This document shows positions 18,925 to 30,046 of a stretch of DNA of 64,000 nucleotides, one piece after another. Every line of letters starts with the position of its first letter. Within the stretch, counting starts at the first letter, position 1. The stretch covers positions 1,240,001 through 1,304,000 of the forward strand of contig CP073216.1 of the NCBI GenBank assembly GCA_020342235.1, read 5' to 3'. The DNA comes from Saccharomycopsis phalli. Its lineage: Eukaryota > Ascomycota > Saccharomycetes > Ascoideales > Saccharomycopsidaceae. Position numbers and translations under genes: made by a program. Below the pieces are notes generated by a model. It had not been told where the DNA came from. It did not search any database and saw only the letters and a program-made list of their open reading frames with translations.

Positions 18925-20193
18925 CTACATCATCCCCGTGGCCCGGAGACTGTCCTGGATAAACAAATCCGTCACTGCGGCCAACACAAACTCCATGGAG
19001 TTTGTATCCGTGGCACACGTGCGGTGCGAGTAGATCTGCTTCTTGGTCTTGTCGAGCTTGCGGAACACCGACTCAATGTACAGAATGCCATCCTCGTAGT
19101 TTCCGGCACGGCCCGAGTACTCGGGAAGATACGTGCGGATGCTGCTGGACTGGATCTTCTCCTTGAAGGTGTCGGTCTTGTTGAGAAACAAGATAAACGG
19201 GGTGTTGTAGAACCACTTGGAGTTGACGAGCGACTGGAAGAGCGACATGGACTCATGCAACCGGTTCACCTTGGCGTCCTCAAAGAGCACCTGGTCGTAC
19301 TCTGAGACCGCCAACACAAACAAGATCGCAGTCACGTCCTCAAAGCTCCGGAGCCATTTCCGCCGCTCGGAACGCTGTCCACCAGCATCCACAATCTTAA
19401 ACTGCTGGCCCTGGATCTCAAAGCACGTTTCCGTGACCCCAGTGGTCTTGATTCGTGCCTTGAGCACGTCCTCGTCCGAAGCAAGGTACTCTTCCGCCGC
19501 GATCCGGTGCACCTCGCCAAAGAAGTACGCGGCATTGGACTCGAGTTGGAACTCGTTACGCACGGCAAAGCTCTGCTGGATGCCTGGGTCGAGCCACAAT
19601 GCGCTGATGGCGTCGGCGGCCTGGGCCCGGGAGATCGCGGTCTGGGCCAGAGCTCCGGGCGGCGTCTTGCCGAGGAACCCGGTGATGTCGAGCGACTCCG
19701 GCGGCGCGGCTGGGCCGGGGCCCTCGAGCACTAGCCCTTCGGCCGCACCGGTGCTGGTCTGCGCCCGAAGGTACTCCAGACTCGCCGAGTACTTGTCGAC
19801 GTACTCCGCCCCAAGGCCCGCGTACTCGGAGCTGTCGAGCAACTGCTTCTGGTACTGGAGAAGCACGTCACGGGCCGCCTGGAGCCGCCCGGAGCCGCGG
19901 TCGCAGGCCAACGCGATCCGCCGCCGGCGCGCCTCGATGATCAACTTGGCCATGCAGTTGACGGTGTCGATCCAGATGATCTGGCTGTACTTGCGCTTCT
20001 CCTCAAGGGCAAACCCATGCTGGTGGAGGATCTTCAACTGTTTGAGCACAGTCGACTTGCCGCTTTCTCCAGTTCCCAAGAGGAGGATCTTGTTTTGCTT
20101 TTTCGTCCGCTGGGTTTGGGCTAGGGCTTCGCTGATGTACTTGTCGGTGAGGAGTGCTTGGGAGAGGTTTGGGGTGCTTGTAGTGCAGCCCAT
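18925..20193 (-). CDS. GPA1: GPA1, G-protein alpha subunit of pheromone signalling
   Basis: 422 residues. MGCTTST carries the myristoylated Gly2 and palmitoylated Cys3 for plasma-membrane attachment. GTP-binding motifs are complete: P-loop GTGESGKS (40-47), switch I ARIKTTGVTE, switch II DAGGQRSERRKW, NKTD and TCATDT. The C-terminus LRATGMM corresponds to the receptor-contacting tail. The segment between P-loop and switch I is longer than in animal Gi, as in yeast Gpa1, with a low-complexity piece (EGPGPAAPPESL); DAISALWLDPGIQ follows. Phrases such as SEYDQVLFEDAKVNRLHESM, NSKWFYNTPFILFLNKTD and TDLFIQDSLRATG make it Gpa1 rather than Gpa2. No intron. No TGAAACA pheromone element was noticed in the 200 bp upstream. 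Confidence 0.96.
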   Translation of the reverse strand: MGCTTSTPNLSQALLTDKYISEALAQTQRTKKQNKILLLGTGESGKSTVLKQLKILHQHGFALEEKRKYSQIIWIDTVNCMAKLIIEARRRRIALACDRGSGRLQAARDVLLQYQKQLLDSSEYAGLGAEYVDKYSASLEYLRAQTSTGAAEGLVLEGPGPAAPPESLDITGFLGKTPPGALAQTAISRAQAADAISALWLDPGIQQSFAVRNEFQLESNAAYFFGEVHRIAAEEYLASDEDVLKARIKTTGVTETCFEIQGQQFKIVDAGGQRSERRKWLRSFEDVTAILFVLAVSEYDQVLFEDAKVNRLHESMSLFQSLVNSKWFYNTPFILFLNKTDTFKEKIQSSSIRTYLPEYSGRAGNYEDGILYIESVFRKLDKTKKQIYSHRTCATDTNSMEFVLAAVTDLFIQDSLRATGMM

Positions 20194-20224
20194 GTGGATA
20201 GGTGGGAGCTGAAGATGGGGGATG

Positions 20225-20690
20225 ATGTATTGGATAATATGTATTGATATAATATCAAGGAATGTTGATATAATATCAAGACAATATCAAGGAATGTTGA
20301 TATAATATTAGGGAATGCTGATATAATATCAAGGCAATATTAAGGAATACTGATATAATATCAAGGAATTGGGAATATTAAGGATGGTCGTGTAATATAT
20401 ATTGGTGAAATGAGGCACCGGCGATCTTAGAATAGCGATTTGCACTAATGTGGATGTAGAGTGGATGTAGAGTGGTATAGTGTAATATAATGGCCGCTTG
20501 TTATATAGTATGGATGTGTATGTAGATGTATGGGTAGGATAGGTATATGGGTATAAGGTCTTGGTAGATGAATGTATGGTACTGTAGATGTATCATGTAG
20601 TATTATATAGGTGCATGGAATATGCTATTGAATATACTATTGAATATGCTATTGAATATACTATTGAATATACTATTGAATATACTATCA
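20225..20690. repeat. Two A+T-rich minisatellites upstream of GPA1
   Basis: 20225-20400: about six imperfect copies built on TTGATATAATATCAAGGAAT, itself containing the palindrome TGATATAATATCA. 20618-20690: TATTGAATATAC units, about six copies. Between them lies A+T-rich spacer with GTGGATGTAGA repeats. No gene. Confidence 0.8.
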
Positions 20691-21214
20691 TTAATGTATT
20701 ATAGATGCATTTACGTATACTATTGTCCAATTCTATCATCGTCATCTTCTTCACAGCAATGCTGCCTCAGGACAACACTCCATTTCAACTCGCCATTCTC
20801 CAATCAAATTCCAGTCTGACTGATTCGTAAATGACACCAACCCATTGCCTCAACAATATCTCATGAAATCACATACATTGTCCATTGACACAACTATTGC
20901 CATATTACATGTATCCATTGGCAGATGGTTCGTCATGCCATGGCAGAATCAAACTCTCCAGCTCAACCTGCTCAATTACAAGCTATTCCCATGACCAATC
21001 AATTCTCACTCCAACCCTAAACACCCAAAGGATCAACTCTCACCAAGACCTTGTTACGCCAAAGCTAACCCTCATGCAATGACAGGACCCTGTACCAACG
21101 CTCACGATTTACTGTCCCACCCTTGAAACCAAAGCAGACTCAGGTACCTCCAAAAATCTCTTTAAAACAAGGTAGCTGTACTATATTGTACTTATTATAC
21201 TTGCTGTACTCATT

Positions 21215-21405
21215 CTACTATTCTATAATAACATTCATTTTTGCATTTAGCTATATATCTTCAGATACACCAATACTCTCAGGAAAATCCCGAGGCAGCA
21301 TCGTTAAAGAAATCCTTGCCCCTCATTTGGCTGGCCTAGACAAAATCCCATTGCTCTTTATATCACTTGTACAAAAACTGGCCGGAGGTTTCGTCTGTTA
21401 ATATC
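21215..21405 (-). mobile_element. LINE family 3 tail
   Basis: Contains, on the minus strand, the tail words down to AGCTAAATGCAAAAATGAAT, and GCTGCCTCGGGAT as in other copies. It is diverged. From 20690 to 21214 no feature is seen except a GCAATGCTGCCTCAGGA scrap at 20757-20773. Confidence 0.55.
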
Positions 21406-21539
21406 CTGATAACTGTAAAAGGAAATCGTTTCACTTTATAGACAAGAGGTTCCTAATGATTGTCACTTGATCATTCCAAGGAAACAACAAAGCATATAGT
21501 ACTGTATTTACTCACCAATGTCTGGATACAACTCTAATC

Positions 21540-23320
21540 AATCCTGTCAAAATCTTCGGCAAGGTCATTCTTGCATGGTCAATACGTTGACCTTTGGCGG
21601 AAATTTATCGTAATTCTCAGTGGGCGGGAATTCCAGTACAGTCACATTGTAATATCGCGGATTCTAAACTCCTCTCGTACTCCTATGATCATTTCCATAA
21701 ACTGGTCCGTTGCATCCTTTTCTATTGTAATAGCAGTACCTCGAGTATTCATCATTAACATAGCTATCTAAATCTTGTGGGATTTACAATCTCAAAAGGT
21801 CCAATTGTGTCACAGTGTAGTCTGTATAGTGGTAATTGTGTCGCAATTCTTGAACTCCTGTGCCACTTGAGTATCATTACACATGGCGCAAATTTGGCAT
21901 TGAGCTTTTTTGGGCCTTCTTTCATGATGTAGCTTTGCATTCATTTGGTACAATCTTTTGATTAAACTATCATAGCCCATGTGATTGATAATCAAGTCAA
22001 AATAAAACCGTTTGTTCAACGAAATGAGGAATAGTTTAGTGGTTCTTAATCAGTGCGGATAGATTCATATTTATGGTTTTGTCTTAAAATTGTACAATGT
22101 TCTCAATACGCCTCGTCCTACTGTGCATAATGGAGTTGATTTAGTGCTCATATCGAGTTTGTCAATCCCATCTTGTCAATTTCTTGAATTTTGTAGAAAT
22201 GCATCATTTTCATCAAAAATAACATATTACCGTCTTCAGTTTGGTCAAGAACGAGTAGATTATGGTGGACGTTGTTGAAGATTAAGACAACAGGCACGTA
22301 CTTAAACTTTGGAATAGATATATCCTGGTTCTGGCTAGTTGCTGGTTCTTCACCAGGGGTGAATGAATTCAACTGTCGGAGTACTGTTGGAATACTTTGT
22401 CGGACTACTTTGTAGAATGCTTTATGGTGTACTATTGCTAAACCCTCGCGTATTAAAACTTCTTTACATCAAATTACCATTCCCCCTAAACAATTACAAT
22501 ATCCTTTGATTATTCAACATCTTCATTCCCTCTTGATAAAACCGACTCGGGCTTGATTTCTCATCTCACATTGCTAATCATACAAGGATTTTTGCATCAA
22601 TGTCAGGTCACAATTTGGCTTGATGAATAATCTCCCTCGAGTCCAATTTGTCCCTCTAGCAAGCATCTCCAGAACAACTGTACCATAAATTTGACGATCA
22701 TTTCCACTTTGAATTACCTTGCAAATAATCCTTGTATATTCCAATGGTTTCGATTTATCCAATGTCTGAGTTATTCTTGGATATTCCATGTTGAAATTTG
22801 AATTCATATACGCTTTGGTGCAATTACCCTTGGCTGCCAAATCTCCACTCATAATTTCATACAACTCTGTATATCTGCAAAATTCATACTTCATATCCCA
22901 TTGTTTCGTCTGGTTCTTGATATACATCTACAAGTGTCATTTTCTTTTCAAAATCATCTCATCAATAATTTCATGATTGATACTTTTCCACAATATACCT
23001 CTTGCCTCTGTATTTGCATTCTCCCACCTTTTCAGGTCTTTCCAAGTAGTTCTTGATTGCGTTGACTCTACCTGTGTTAATTTCTCAATTGCCCTTTTCC
23101 ATTTGTTTCTGTTTTGAAATGTTAATTCTGATAATTCTTTTATTTTTCCTGGAATTCCTTATGACGTCAAGTGCATCATTTATAACGTTTTGATTTCATC
23201 TCTTTCACATGGTTCAATCGGACTGGTTGTTGCCCATTCACCATAACTGCTCCGTTTTTTGCATTGATTAATTTTACCATTAATTCGTTGTGTCGTTTTT
23301 GTTTACTTTGTAAATTCGTT
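21540..23320 (-). mobile_element. Ty1/copia-like retrotransposon relic (fossil)
   Basis: On the minus strand, scattered pieces read in the order expected for a copia element: gag-like (about 23200-22580, with tryptophan-spaced helices such as RTTWKDLKRWENANTEARG), then an unassigned part (22372-22148), then an integrase zinc-finger-like piece (22019-21810, LYQMNAKLHHERRP and CQICAMC). It is broken, with at least half a dozen interruptions, and has no recognised reverse transcriptase. It is old; LTR ends were not identified with confidence. Confidence 0.5.
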
Positions 23321-23699
23321 AATAAGTTGATTGGTTTCGGTAGTTCAAGAATCAAATGTACTGGAGTTTCGGTACATGGTCAAGTTTGTCAGGTTATACG
23401 TCCCAAGGTTAATGTAAACGACTATGTCGGAGCTATTTATACAGAGGACAGATGTATGATGAAGTAGATACGAGACCTGACGTTATGTTGCACAATCTGT
23501 TCTGAGTCCAACGGAGTAACCACAACAAGCCATTTCTCTCGTGGTTGTACTGAATGGATTGTATTTGAATATTGCAGTAGATTATATTGTAGTGGGTGAG
23601 AGAGAGGAATGATCAGATTAAGGAGGTTTATTGTTTTATTTTTCCGAGTTGTAGATGTGAAGATACATCTGATCTGGTGTATGTATCCAGGTATAGTGG

Positions 23700-23832
23700 G
23701 GTAGTCTTGTATAGTATAGTCTTGTATAGTATAGTCTTGTATAGTATAGTCTTGTATAGTATAGTCTTGTATAGTATAGTCTTGTATAGTATAGTCTTGT
23801 ATAGTATAGTCTTGTATAGTATAGTCTTGTAT
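23700..23832. repeat. 15-bp minisatellite (TAGTATAGTCTTGTA)n
   Basis: Nine nearly perfect tandem copies. The period keeps frames open on both strands, which produces artificial repeat peptides. A related array lies 300 bp downstream. Confidence 0.95.
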
Positions 23833-24122
23833 ACCAGTTATAGTTGATGATATTTGCAAAACATTCACTTCTGCCCAATTCTTTAATTCTTTATTCTCCT
23901 TGACTTGTAATTCCATCTTTCCAGTACATGTACTCGTCCTCCATATGCACATTTGTCATATTGGAAGAGCACCGATAGACTTGGCTCTATCAATGTTGAT
24001 TATTTAAGTTTGTTTTGAATATCCGAGTGGATATTAGTCTATCACAGAGTCCTAGATATTATATTACATTGTGTGGCTGTAGTCTTGGATATTTGTAGTC
24101 TTGGATATCATATATGGTCTTG

Positions 24123-24245
24123 AATAATATTGTACAATATTGTATAGTCTTGTCTTGTATAGTCTTGTCTTGTATAGTCTTGTCTTGTATAGTCTTGTCT
24201 TGTATAGTCTTGTCTTGTATAGTCTTGTTGTCTTGTATTCTTGTC
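24123..24245. repeat. 15-bp minisatellite (TAGTCTTGTCTTGTA)n
   Basis: About six tandem copies of a 15-mer that differs from the 23700 array mainly by TATAG versus TCTTG, so the two arrays share an origin. It ends about 300 bp before the RIB2 start. Confidence 0.9.
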
Positions 24246-24540
24246 TTGTACTGTATATTGTCAATGGTATGCTACACAATCCATCACATCCATGGTCCTG
24301 GTCTATGATAAATTTTACCACCATGAAAAATTCATACAGCACCATCCAATAATGTAGAATACATAATCCCACCCATGATTTATTCGTAATTATATAATTT
24401 TTCTTTATATTTCCTCTCATATTGTACTTTTCTCCTACATTATTTCATCCTACATTATTTCATACATCTTCTCACGCACTTATTCACACACTTGTTCACA
24501 CTTCACACTTTACTTCTTCACTTCTTCACTTCACTGTACC

Positions 24541-26502
24541 ATGAGACCCGCAAAAAAACCACGGCTCACGCCCAAAGTCGACGCCAACGGGTTCAAAATC
24601 AAACCACGAAACACCGACGACCACGTCGACGTGACATATTTCATCAACGGCCCGCTCAGAAAGTTGCACCCATACTACTACACCTACAAGACATATTGCA
24701 AGCAACGATGGCAAGGAATGGAGCTTCTTGCCATGTTTGCGTCAGAATTCAGAGACAAGCCGTTGCTGTTCTACCGGACAACCATTGAAAAAGGTTTGGT
24801 GTCAGTCAACGGTAATGTGGCCCCGATAAATTACATTCTCAAGGACGGGGACTTAATCACCCACACCGCCCACAAACACGAGCCGCCAGTGACTTGTGCG
24901 AGCCCAGAGATTGTCTATAGCAATGCCAACGTGCTTGTGGTTAACAAGCCCGGCGGAATGCCGGTCCATCCCACGGGAAGGTACAAATTCAACACGGTGG
25001 TGAACGTCATCCAGCACGAGCACGGAATCAAGAGTCATCCGTGCAACAGGCTCGACAGACTCACCTCGGGGCTCATGTTCTTGGCAAAGACTGCTGCCGG
25101 CTCGCAGCTCATGTTTGACCAGCTCAAGAATCGGGTGTTGGAAAAGACCTATGTGGCTCGCACCAAGGGCAACTTTCCCAGTGGAGTTCGGGTGGTGGAC
25201 TTGCCATTGGAGACATACGACCCGAGAGTGACTTTGAACCGAGTGTGTGACTCTGGGAAGCACGCTACGACGCGGTTCCGGAAGATTGGCTACGATTCGG
25301 GCTCGGATACGAGTCTTGTGGAGTGTGTTCCGTTGACGGGGCGCACTCATCAGATTCGGGTGCATCTCCAGTACTTGGGGTATCCGATTGCGAATGATCC
25401 TATATATGCGAATGTGCGGATCTGGGGGGAGCAGTTGGGGAAGGGCAATTGTGGGGATTACGATGTGGTGGTGGAGCGATTGAAGAAGATGGGGAAGGAG
25501 TTTCCTTCTTCGAGTTGGTATTACCAGAGGGAGGGGAGTGAGGGAGAGAATAAGAATATGAAGAGTCTGGAGAATATAAAGGAGAATATAAAGAGTCTGG
25601 AGAATATAAAGAGTCTGGAGAATATAAAGAGTCTGGAGAATATAAAGAGTCTGGAGAATATAAAGAGTCTGGAGAATATAAATGAGACTATGAAGGAGAG
25701 TCTGGAAAATATAAATGAGACTATAAAGGAGATTCCGGAGATTCTGGAGATTCTGGAGAGCCTGGAGAGCCTGGAGAGCCTGAATATAAACATGCTCAAG
25801 GCAGAAATCCCAACCTCCCCTACTTCCCCCACTGGTGAAGTCCTCAACGGAAAAAAGTGCCCAGAATGCCAAACAGAACTCCACAACGACCCAAACCCCC
25901 ACGACCTCGCCATCTGGTTGCACGCCTACAAATACCAGACCAAAGACTACGACACACTAGAATCCACAGAAATCACACCTGAATTCGACAAATGGAGCTT
26001 CAAGGCGCCTCTTCCCAACTGGGCCACCCACCACCATCGCAAATACATGCAAATCGCCATTGACCAAGCGAAAAAATGCGTGCCCATGGCCTCAGCTTAC
26101 TGCGTAGGTGCAGTCTTGGTCGATACCGACACTGACACAGTTTTAAGCACAGGATACACCCGCGAATGTCCCGGAAACACCCACGCCGAACAGAATGCGC
26201 TTGCAAAGTACTTCCAGACCCACTCGGAGTTGCCTAGTGGCACTGTCATCTACACCACTATGGAGCCTTGTAGCCAGCGATTGAGCGGGAATTTGCCTTG
26301 TGCCGATCGTATAATCGCAGCGACGGGGATTGTGGCTTGTTTTGTTGGTGTCCTGGAGCCAAAGACGTTTGTCCAGGACAATGTGGGGTACAAGAAGTTG
26401 GTCCGGCTGGGAATCGAGACGTTTCACATTGGTGGGTATGAGGATGAGATTTTGCAAATTGCCACGCGAGGACATGTGAAGCTGGATGAATTGAAAGGGT
26501 AA
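24541..26502 (+). CDS. RIB2: RIB2, bifunctional pseudouridine synthase / DRAP deaminase
   Basis: 653 residues. The N-terminal RluA-type domain (about 50-290) would modify cytosolic tRNA U32. It has the catalytic Asp in CNRLDRLTSGLMFLAKT (about 170-186) and the binding segment GRTHQIRVHLQYLGYPIAND. The C-terminal cytidine-deaminase-fold domain (about 490-645) deaminates the pyrimidine intermediate of riboflavin synthesis. Its zinc site is HAEQNAL (about 547) and EPCSQRLSGNLPCADRI (about 575). A repetitive linker joins them: SLENIK units coded by an 18-bp repeat (25560-25720), then acidic and Leu-rich repeats (to about 25790). The protein is longer than the S. cerevisiae enzyme, and the linker probably accounts for this. 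The start MRPAKKPRLTPKVD is the first ATG in frame. No intron. Confidence 0.96.
   Translation: MRPAKKPRLTPKVDANGFKIKPRNTDDHVDVTYFINGPLRKLHPYYYTYKTYCKQRWQGMELLAMFASEFRDKPLLFYRTTIEKGLVSVNGNVAPINYILKDGDLITHTAHKHEPPVTCASPEIVYSNANVLVVNKPGGMPVHPTGRYKFNTVVNVIQHEHGIKSHPCNRLDRLTSGLMFLAKTAAGSQLMFDQLKNRVLEKTYVARTKGNFPSGVRVVDLPLETYDPRVTLNRVCDSGKHATTRFRKIGYDSGSDTSLVECVPLTGRTHQIRVHLQYLGYPIANDPIYANVRIWGEQLGKGNCGDYDVVVERLKKMGKEFPSSSWYYQREGSEGENKNMKSLENIKENIKSLENIKSLENIKSLENIKSLENIKSLENINETMKESLENINETIKEIPEILEILESLESLESLNINMLKAEIPTSPTSPTGEVLNGKKCPECQTELHNDPNPHDLAIWLHAYKYQTKDYDTLESTEITPEFDKWSFKAPLPNWATHHHRKYMQIAIDQAKKCVPMASAYCVGAVLVDTDTDTVLSTGYTRECPGNTHAEQNALAKYFQTHSELPSGTVIYTTMEPCSQRLSGNLPCADRIIAATGIVACFVGVLEPKTFVQDNVGYKKLVRLGIETFHIGGYEDEILQIATRGHVKLDELKG
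25560..25790. repeat. 18-bp coding minisatellite in RIB2
   Basis: Tandem AATATAAAGAGTCTGGAG units, six or so exact, then variants (GAGAGCCTGGAGAGCCTG). It codes the SLENIK linker between the two enzyme domains; the period is in frame. Confidence 0.95.
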
Positions 26503-27524
26503 TGAGGTTAGACTAGCTTTTAACTCAACTCGCAACACAATTCACAATTCACTCAATTCACATAACTCACCCAAATCAACTTCTTACCTCCTCTCCAACG
26601 TCATTCCAAGTCAATCTTGGATACATGACAAATCTCTTGACACATTGAAAAAGACATTTGTCTTGCTGATGCAAATCGACACTGCCATTTACCTCCACTC
26701 ACCAAAACGAGCAACCTTCTAATAAAATACAGTGTAAATTGGCTTCACCCTTACAACCGATTTTTTAAATCAAAAACTATCCATCCCATGACAAAACCAT
26801 GACTAGAATATTAGCTCATGTCAAGAAGCTGCATTGAGATGTTGTCAGTATATAGCTATACCGGACTAAGTTATACACGTAATTTGTACCCTCTTGAACA
26901 TGTAATTAGTACTAAACTCGTTTAGTCTTGTCCACCATTTTTTCAGCAAGTTGTATCGACCGTTGTCGTGGTTCAGCCATATCAAGTGCATCCATATATA
27001 GGTATTCTACTTTATGGTTCCATATACAAATATATCCATAGCATAAGCTCCTCGTCATATTACAGGTGTCTATGTATGATATTAGTTGTGGACGTAAAAG
27101 CGCATGTCTTTATCAGAGTTGTTTACTACTCAAATTGGTCACAATACTAAATATAAACTATAAACGCTAGATTATTTATTTTCTTCCTTTGGGATTGAAT
27201 AATTGATGAGCTTTGCAAGTTGATAGCCAACTAAAGTATTCTGAATACAGATGTAGCGGAAATTTACACACTTTGAAGAGTATCCTCTCTGGTTGTGAAT
27301 GACATTCTTTGTGCTACCAATCACATAATCCGGATATTTTGAGTAGTCAGATCTCTAGGTGAACTCGTCGCAAGTAGGATCATAATCAGAGAGTACAGCA
27401 TGGCTCAAGAGGTGAACTAGTCAAACTGATTCAAGAGCTTCTAGTCAAACTGGTTCAAAAGCACGCTTCCATGTCAACCAACTTGTAACAAACTTCGAGA
27501 TAGCTCGTCATGAATGAAAGATGG
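26503..27524. other. Intergenic, no gene recognised
   Basis: A+T-rich. A short match to LTR wording (GGGATTGAATAA at about 27191) suggests another degraded LTR near 27130-27250; nothing else is supportable. Confidence 0.35.
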
Positions 27525-27640
27525 TGACGTAGTTTATAGATCTCTTGGTAACATAGTATCACTGTAAACTATAAACTACGTAATAGCTTGTTTGTTAGGA
27601 TTTGGATAACCGGATTGGACTGATACAAACACCTAGTTGA
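27525..27640 (-). mobile_element. LTR fragment, family A (fossil)
   Basis: Diverged partial LTR in minus orientation, with the edge TG at 27525 and GGATAACCGGATTGGACT at 27604-27621. Compare 6298-6430 and 43526-43870. Confidence 0.65.
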
Positions 27641-27765
27641 ATTGTTTTAAAAGTGTCTCACTACAAGGTTTCCCTTGGTCCAAACTTAATCTCCAACTTT
27701 ATGCCTAAGAAATTGCGTATTATTGTCTTGATTTACGAGACCTCGTCGTGTAATTTTCACACCCT

Positions 27766-28439
27766 TCAGGCTAGCTTAGCTACTCTGCAGTTTTTGATGG
27801 TATGGTAGCCATATTTTCCACATCCTTGGCAAAGTTTGACTTTCTTCTCTTTCTTGTACGTTTTCTTTTTTGGGAATTTTCCCTTGGTTTTCCTGTTTCT
27901 AGAGACTGGGCATATTTTACTGGTAACTTTTGGCATTGCGGTCTTTCTGAGTCTCATGTGATGATGGACAAATTGAATCCTGTCTAATAATGGGCATTGA
28001 TTACTAACTTACTACCATCGGCAATATTGCTCCACCCACGGAAACTGTGTTCTATCCAGCAAACATAACTATAAAAGGCTTGCTTATGTCTCAACTCCAT
28101 GGCTATCAGTATGGCTTTTATCAGTTTCGCAATGATTTGTCTAAATACTAGTGCGTCATCTACTTATTTTACTGCCCGACGGACTGTTTCATTCTGTTCA
28201 AGAATATTACGAACATGGCATGCATCCATGGTAGTCAATACATTTTCCTTCCAAGCTTTGAATATTCTTCTGTCTCCCCTATCACTACACTCGGTTAATG
28301 AGTTGATCCATGATTGTTGTCGTTGTATTAATACAGCATCCATGTGTTCTGGATTCACTGATGATTCTTGTCGGTTAGTTAAATCAGTACTCAGACTTTG
28401 CGTCATGGCCAAGTTTATTGGTATAACCTGATTGGGCAT
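27766..28439 (-). mobile_element. Ty1/copia-like gag relic (fossil)
   Basis: Two minus-strand pieces: an upstream helical gag-like part (28439-28164) and a lysine-rich part with a zinc-knuckle-like end (27957-27766, LCQGCGKYGYHTIKNC). The order fits a copia gag. It is broken, with several interruptions; no pol was recognised. Old. Confidence 0.5.
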
Positions 28440-30046
28440 ATATGACTATCAACTCTTGTATTGTTCCTTGGAAATGTACAACAGAATAAGGTAACTAGAT
28501 AATAGTGAACGTAATCTAGGAGATTAATGTTACAACCGAAATTCACCTTCTTATAGAAAACACTCCATCTTCAATGAAATCATACCGGCCATCTGCGCTG
28601 ATACGAGCATGATCCACAGCTATGGTCTTTTCCTACAAATGGTTACTTCGTTGAAGATTTACATACTGCCATGGTTAGAGTAGTACTATCTAATCTCAGC
28701 AACATGAAGTATCTTTCAAGATAATTATTCAGAAGAAACTGCGTGGAATTGGCAAAATGAGACAAATAACTTTCGTGGTTGCTGGATATGCAGGTCGGCG
28801 TCGGCAACATATTACCATCCACCAACAGTCATTTGATTATTAAATCGTCGTTCTATTCCAAAGAAGGAAACGAATAATTGAGTAGCTTATAGTTTACAAT
28901 AATACATCTAATCAGAGTAGATCTATAAACTAAGACGTGAACTCTGTGTTTTGTTTCTTTGCAATCAATGATGCATACTCCAGAGTCTTTAAATCAGGTC
29001 TTTAAATCAGGTCTTTAAATCAGGTCTTTCAATTGATAGATGTCCCTGGCTTTCTACACGGAACATTCTCTACACATTCTGAGTGTACTCTTCATAATAA
29101 TCCAACATCTGCAGATCATACTATACAGCAAAACTGTCGTAATCAGCTAACCTCTGCAGAGCAGTTTAGCTTCTTTGAAAACCTATACTTACGGCGGCAA
29201 TGTTCCAAGTGCTTTAAATTCGCATGTCCAAATCTTTGATGTAAAATGAGAGCATCACTCACAACATGCATATATGTATAGGGGACCAGACTTGTAAGTA
29301 CAAGCATACAATTACCACTTTAATAGCCCGATACAGGTTCGTATATGTCAATTAAGGTTCCAAACCAGCAAAATGATCATCCATACCTTGATTAAGATCC
29401 TCCGCGGCAATAATCGTAATTTCATGAGCAAGTTTGTTCTTTAGGATATAGTAGACTTTAATTTCTACCAAATGGACAATTGATTTTCCTGGACCAATGG
29501 GTTCCTCAATAGTGTTTGATAGTGGTCGGCAGCTAATTCTATCCTTTATATCTTCAATAATAACCGCATGGTAGTAATTGAGATTGCGGCTGTTGTATCA
29601 TAAATTCCCAATTCAAAGTCGCAGGTGGGGAGCCTAGTATAGCTATAGAAGTAAATAAACATATTATTATTATTATTATGAGTCGCAAGTGTCTCATCAT
29701 ATTCTGAAAATAATAAAATACTTGAGAATAATTTGGATGTCGACTCTACTAGAAATGACAAAAAGTATAGTATAACTGAAGCTACTATGTAGACTCGAAA
29801 CTTTAATCAATTGAGACGGAGTTTTTTTCGACAGAATTAGATATCCCAAGTAGATTGCAGATATCCTAAGTAGACAGTAAATCAGATATACTAAGTAGAT
29901 TTCACATATACTACGTAATATCAAACATTCCAAGTATACCAGTCATCCCAACTATATCAAACATCCAAATGCTATAACCCACACCATCCTACAGCCTCAA
30001 TTAATCTAGCTACATTGTGACAATTATACATTACTCATATTACCGC
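28440..30046. other. Intergenic with small LTR and LINE pieces
   Basis: 28860-28934 (+) is an LTR family-A 3' fragment. 28994-29032 has three tandem copies of GGTCTTTAAATCA. 29630-29685 (+) is a bare LINE family-1 end (GGGAGCCTAGTATAGCTATA plus ATT repeats). 29840-29940 has repeats around CTAAGTAGA. No gene. Confidence 0.5.

Noticed and set aside
20618-20690. Telomere-like or centromere-like repeat
   Set aside because: Short TATTGAATATAC run inside gene-bearing DNA, with no larger array and no chromosome end.
23596-24420. Repeat-peptide ORFs on both strands
   Set aside because: Read-through of the two 15-bp minisatellites; no real protein features.
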